Of a stretch of DNA of 64,000 nucleotides, positions 59,601 through 64,000 are shown in pieces. Every line of letters starts with the position of its first letter. The first letter of the stretch is position 1. Location: assembly GCA_001662425.1 (NCBI GenBank), contig BDDC01000268.1, positions 4,281 to 68,280 on the forward strand, given 5' to 3'. The notes beneath the pieces were generated by a model, which did not search any database, was not told where the DNA came from, and saw only the letters and a program-made list of their open reading frames with translations. A program made the position numbers and the translations under genes. This stretch comes from Chlamydomonas sphaeroides (taxonomy: Eukaryota; Chlorophyta; Chlorophyceae; Chlamydomonadales; Chlamydomonadaceae).

Positions 59601-62600
59601 CCTGCCTTGCCCAGGGGTGCTGTACGTGGAGCTGTGGCAGGGGCCGCAGCTGTGCGCCTGCCTGCCGGTGCTGCTGCTGCCGGAGGGAGCAGCGGCCTGG
59701 GCGCACGAGCTGTGCGGACTGTGCCAGCAACAGGCCGAGGAGAGCGAGGCGGCGGCGGCGCTGGCGCAGGGTGGCGGCGGCGCGGGGGCCGGCGGCGGCG
59801 GGGCCTCCGGCGCCGGCGTGTCGACGGCGGCGCACCAGATGATGGAGGACCTGGGCGGCTGGCTGACGTACGCGGCGCATCGGCGCATCGTGGCCGAGCG
59901 CGCCGCTGCCATGGCGGCGGCGGCGGAGCTGGCCGCCAGCGCCGCGCGCAACCTCGGCGGCGGCCGCGGCGTGCCGCTGGGGCTGCTTGACGGCGGCGCC
60001 GGTGGGACCGAGATGGGCGGACACCCTGGCTGGCTGTGGGAGCTCGATGGCTCCGCCAGCTACGACGACTGGACCGCGCCCGCTGGCACGCCTCCCAACC
60101 TCGCCGCCGCCGCCGCCGCGTCCGAGGGCCTGCTGCGCCACGCCGTGCTGCCGGACGACTGGCCGCCGCCCTCGCTCCTGCCGCCCGGCCCTGGCGCGCC
60201 CGGCGGCCCTCTCGCGCCGCATGACGCTACCGCCGCCGCCGGCACGTACGGCAACATGTACGGCGGCGGCAGGGGCATGTCGTACTGCGACCGGGAGCTG
60301 TTCCATGACATGATGCTGCAGGAGGGCTACAACTGGCTGGCGGACTGCGTGGAGGCGGGCTGCGTGGGGCTGGCGTGCGCGCTGATGGAGAGCCTGGCGG
60401 CGGCGGGCTGCTCGGCGGCCGAGGTGCTGCGCACCTGCAGGTCCGCGGACGGGCTGCCGCTGCTGTACGCGGCCACACTGTCATCAAACGCGATGATGCA
60501 GGTGTGGAGGGAGGAGGAGCGCGGGGAGAAGGGGAGGGGGAGGAGCGTGGGGACGGACGGCAAGGGTGCGGGGTGTTGGGTGGTGCGGAGCAGGCGCGCG
60601 GGGAGGTGGCGACATGCTGGTCGCCGAGCTTGCAGGGCCCAGCCCGCGCCAGCGTTGACTGTTCGTCCCTCGTCTCTGGGCCCTCGGCCCCTGCCCCCGG
60701 CTCTGCGCTGCCAGGAACTGGTGTGGCACTGGGGCCAGGCCGCGGGCGTGGACATGGGCCCCAGGCCCGCGGGCCGCGCCGTCCGGGCCCAGGGCGAGGC
60801 GGAGTTGGTTGTCCAGGAGAGCGACCAGGAGGACGACTTCGGCGAGGCCGAGGCCGCCCTGCACGTCAGCAGCAGGGCCCGGCAGCTGCCGTGCTCCTCC
60901 GCTGCTGCACAGCCCACCTCGGCCCACCCCTCGACCGGCCCCGCCCGGCCCCTCGCGCGGCGCGCCACCGCGCACCACGCCCCGGCGCTGGCCGTGCGCG
61001 CGGCGGGTCAGCTGCGGGCGCTGCGGACCGTGGCAGTCGCCGCGGCCGTCAACAGCTCGGCGCGTGTGCTGTCGGCGGCGCGGCGGGGGCTGCCGGCGGC
61101 GTGTCGGCTGCTGCTGGCGCGCGCGGACGACGCTGTGTGCCGGGTACATGCGGGGCTGCTCCGCATCAACCCCTGCTATACGGACGGCGGCGCCGAGGAG
61201 CAGCGCTTCGTGAGGTGCGCCGGCAGTGGTTCGTGGGTGCCGCACACGGGCTCCTGGCTTGCCCGCGCCGCCTGCAATCGGTGACCCTTGCGTCCCGCTG
61301 ACACCTGCCGCCCGCCCCTGTCGGCGCCCCGTGTGCACCCCGCAGCTACTACCACCAGCGCCACGGCTGGGTGTTCTCCGCCTGGTGCTGGTCCTGGATG
61401 CCCATCTACGCGCTCACCGCCTGGCGCCTCGCCACCTCGGGCGCCTGGGCCGAGCTCGCCTTCACGCCGTGAGTGGCGCGCGGAAGGGCCTGTGCCGTCG
61501 GAACTCCCCGGCCAGCCATGGCAGCCTCTCGTCCCTGCAGCGGCGGCAGCGACCGTCAGGTTCCATGCGGCGCATGCCCCTCGAGCCCCCTCCTTGCGGC
61601 ACGCCTCCCTGCCCGAGCTGCTTGTGGCCCAAAGCCTGCAGAACCAGCTCCTTGCAGTCCTCCCGTGTGCCGCTGGCTCTCGCCAATAGCCCCCTCCCGC
61701 CTGCCCCTCCGCCCCAGGCTGTGGATGTGGATGTACGTTGTGTGCGCCGCCGCCGACCTGGCGGGCGCCACCTGCCACCGCACGGCGCCGCGCACCGAGG
61801 CCCTGGCCGCGACCATGCACATGAGCCACACGCTGGCCAAGGGCCTGGCGGCGGCGGGGCTGCCCGCCTACCCCATCCCCGAGGGCCGCCTGTTCTGGAT
61901 GGACGTGCTGGCCTGCGCCATCCTGTCGGTGCTGTGCGAGCCGGTGAGCGGGGAAGGGCACGGGGGGGGGGTTGCGCACGGGGAGACGGGGTGCGGCGCA
62001 TTAAGAGGGCACCGCCTGGCCGGCCTGTGCACTCCCTGGCCGTGGACCCGTGCCAGCCGCGCCCGCCCTCTCCTGCCTCGCCCAGCCCCCTGTTAGCTGT
62101 TGTTGGTCTGGCGCCCTCAGCGCCCTGCAGCTGCCTGGTCGTCGCGCGTCGCCGTCCCTCGTCCGGGACCCACCCCACACCCTGCACCCTGCCTCCGCCC
62201 GCCCCTGCCGCAGGTGCGCCTGGCCGTGGCCTTCCCCGTGCGCTGCGTCAACTTCTCCGTGTCCGTCTTCCTGTACCGCGTCACCGGCACCGCGCCCAGC
62301 GCCCTGGAGGCAGTCATGCTGTCGGCCTCGTGCCACGGGCTGGGGCTGCTGCTCCAGCACGCCATCGAGGGCCACTACCGCCGCGCCTTTGCGGCCGCGA
62401 GCGGGCCGGCCAGCAGCGGCAAGGCCGGCTGCGAGCTGATCGCTGGCGAGGCCCAGGATGACGGCAGCACGAGTGAGGGCGGCGCAAGCGGCTCCCGCTC
62501 ATCAGCGCCTTGGCGGCCGCACGGTCTGCCTCCGGCCGGCGGACTGCCGACGGGAGCCGCCGCCGCGGCTGGGTCCCAGGAGCAGCCCGGCGCAGAGTCT

Positions 62601-63824
62601 GACGCGGACCTGGGCCTGCCGCACGGCGATCGGCACCACTGGCTTGGCGCCAGCTCTGCGGCCGGGTCTGGCCTCGGCCCTGTCCTCACGGCTCAGCCGG
62701 CGGCCGAGGGCGCTGACGCCATCTCTGCGGCCGATGCCGAGGCGGTGCCGTCGTGGTCGTCCGCCTCGCGCTGCGACGAGCTGAGCGAGCTGCTGGCCAC
62801 GGCCGCGGCGTGGGCCGCCTCGCCCGCCTCGTCGGGGACGGCCAACCCGGTGTCGATGGGCCGCGCGGAGGAGGCTGCCGCCGCCAGCCGCTCGATTGAG
62901 CCGCTGCCGTTGCCGCTGCAGCGCGATGCGGCGGTGCAGGGGCGGGCGAGGCTGCAGGATGAGCTGGGGGCGGAGCTGCAAATGGTGCAGGACCTGGGCC
63001 ACCCGCAGCAGCCCCAACAGCCTCAGCAGGGGCCCGCGGCACAGCCTCAGCTGCAGCAGCCACAGCAGCAGCATCCTCATCCTCATCCTCACCCTCAGCA
63101 GCAGCAGCAGCAGCAGCAGCTGACGCCGCTCATGGTGGTGGGCGACCTCACCTCGGAGCCTCTGGAGCCGCAGCTGCTGCTGCTGCAGACGGCGCCGCCA
63201 CAGGGGCAGGCAACGGCCATGGACCAAGGCACGGAGCGGTCGCAGGGCAGGCCGGAGCTGCTGCCGGCAGCAGTCGCGGAGCGGCGACTGTGCGCGTCGA
63301 CCTGGCCTGCGCAGGAGCTGGGCGGCACGGTGGAGTCGGCCGGCGGCGGCGCCGCCAGATCGCAGCAGCAGCTCTTCATCCTGGGCGGCGGTGTCGGCGG
63401 CCGCGACGACGATGACGGCAGCCCCATGCTTAGCGACGACGTCACCGCCGGCGCCGACCTGCTCAATCCGCAGTCGCAGTCGCTGCCGCCGCCCATCTTG
63501 GCGGCAGCTCGCGAGGCAGCGCAGTCTGTTCACCGAACGCTGGCCCCGCCGCCACAGCAGCATCAGCAGCAGCGGCCGAGGCTGGCGTCGCCGGCGTTCA
63601 ACTGCTCGCTGAGTGAGGCCGCCGCCGGCTGCTCCCTGTCGGCGCCGGTCGACATCGCCAGGGTGTCGGCGTCCCTGACGGACGGGTCGGAGGGCAGCGG
63701 CAGCACCCTGCGCCCAAAGTCGGGCCGCCAGCGGCAGGGCGTCATGGGCCGGGCCGCCGGCTGGCTGTCGGCCACGCTGCGCCGCCGGCTGCAGCGGGTG
63801 GGTTCCATCCGCGGCTCGCACTGA
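53693..63824 (+). CDS. Large multi-pass membrane protein of unknown function
   Basis: Not recognised by name. Exons: 53693-53796, 53882-54031, 54200-54321, 54507-54640, 54962-55084, 55294-55721, 55821-56238, 56430-57620, 57828-58013, 58441-58659, 58726-59193, 59353-60501, 60715-61214, 61346-61468, 61718-61943, 62214-63824; phases agree and give 2,383 aa. Hydrophobic segments lie in the first 225 residues (e.g. FTSWLFIGNAVFSL, LYLVFFTVAG, LFIAALLALLW) and again at about 1735-1900 (VFSAWCWSWMPIYAL, WMWMYVVCAAADL, MDVLACAILSVL). Between them is a long soluble region. Residues 494-545 (VEPEDLPP...RRGSIHLTVSLL) loosely resemble the conserved middle region of large SPL/SBP-type proteins, and GLPLLYAATLSSNAMM could be a worn ankyrin repeat; no SBP zinc finger was found. 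The tail is Gln/His/Pro-rich (about aa 2110-2150). The 55722-55820 intron is a multiple of three and could be retained. The start is the first ATG in a frame open from further upstream, so an extra 5' exon is possible. Confidence 0.75.
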
Positions 63825-64000
63825 GCTGTCCTCACGGGCCGGCGGCACTGGGCGGCTCACGTGCTAGGGGCCAGGACGGAGGGGCGTGGGGGCCCCAGCA
63901 GGCCTATTTCATGGTTCGCGCAGTGACGTTTTTTGGGCGTAGCACCCGCCGCGCAGCGGCTAATGGGCGGAGTCCCTAGGGAGCCCCCTAGTGTTGCAGT
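63825..64000 (+). other. 3' flank of the large membrane-protein gene
   Basis: Probably the beginning of the 3' UTR. No TGTAA signal lies within these 176 bases, so the transcript likely extends beyond the window. Confidence 0.4.

Noticed and set aside
53693..63824. Possibility that the last gene is a CRR1/SPL transcription factor
   Set aside because: No SBP zinc-finger Cys/His pattern was found and both ends are hydrophobic; only a loose middle-region resemblance remains.
1..64000. tRNA, rRNA, CRISPR or bacterial operon features
   Set aside because: Scanned by eye for tRNA arm motifs and spaced repeats. None seen, and the intron-rich structure is eukaryotic nuclear.

Overview
The window looks like nuclear DNA of a volvocine green alga (Chlamydomonas/Volvox lineage). 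The DNA is very GC-rich. Genes are cut into many short exons by GT-AG introns with GTGxGN-type donors, and proteins carry long Ala/Gly/Ser/Gln-rich linkers. Two gene families also point there: copper transporters with the Cys-Met ectodomain motif described in Chlamydomonas CTR proteins, and class III nucleotide cyclases with a bacterial-type solute-binding ectodomain. All gene models were built by hand from splice signals, reading phase and comparison between the paralogs inside the window. No transcript data were available.

Layout, left to right: (1) minus strand, 1-5.9 kb, a partial receptor-type cyclase cut by the window edge inside its first catalytic domain; (2) plus strand, 6.85-14.55 kb, an AFG2/CIP111/SPATA5-type double AAA ATPase in 15 exons; (3) plus strand, 16.2-27.97 kb, a complete paralog of gene 1 in at least 30 exons, interrupted by a 196-base assembly gap; (4) minus strand, 30.83-34.11 kb, a CTR3-like secreted Cys-Met protein without membrane helices; (5) plus strand, 35.01-39.43 kb, a CTR2-like copper transporter, divergent from gene 4 across 0.9 kb that carries several GTAC cores; (6) plus strand, 41.2-51.1 kb, a PH-domain protein kinase with a tail of about 1,900 residues; (7) plus strand, 53.7-63.8 kb, a very large multi-pass membrane protein of unknown function.

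Two groups of genes form plausible functional units. The divergent CTR pair looks like a copper-assimilation module: a periplasmic or cell-surface Cys-Met protein and a membrane transporter, both possibly controlled from one GTAC-bearing intergenic region (GTAC is the core bound by the copper regulator CRR1 in Chlamydomonas). The two cyclases flank the AAA ATPase and look like single-pass receptors that would turn binding of an extracellular solute into cAMP or cGMP. Their catalytic regions are much more alike than their ectodomains, down to intron sequence, which suggests recent homogenisation. The remaining genes show no obvious functional link to their neighbours.

Intergenic stretches hold one MITE-like element (29420-29654), a few tandem repeats and otherwise nothing recognised. 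No tRNA, rRNA, CRISPR or autonomous transposon was seen.
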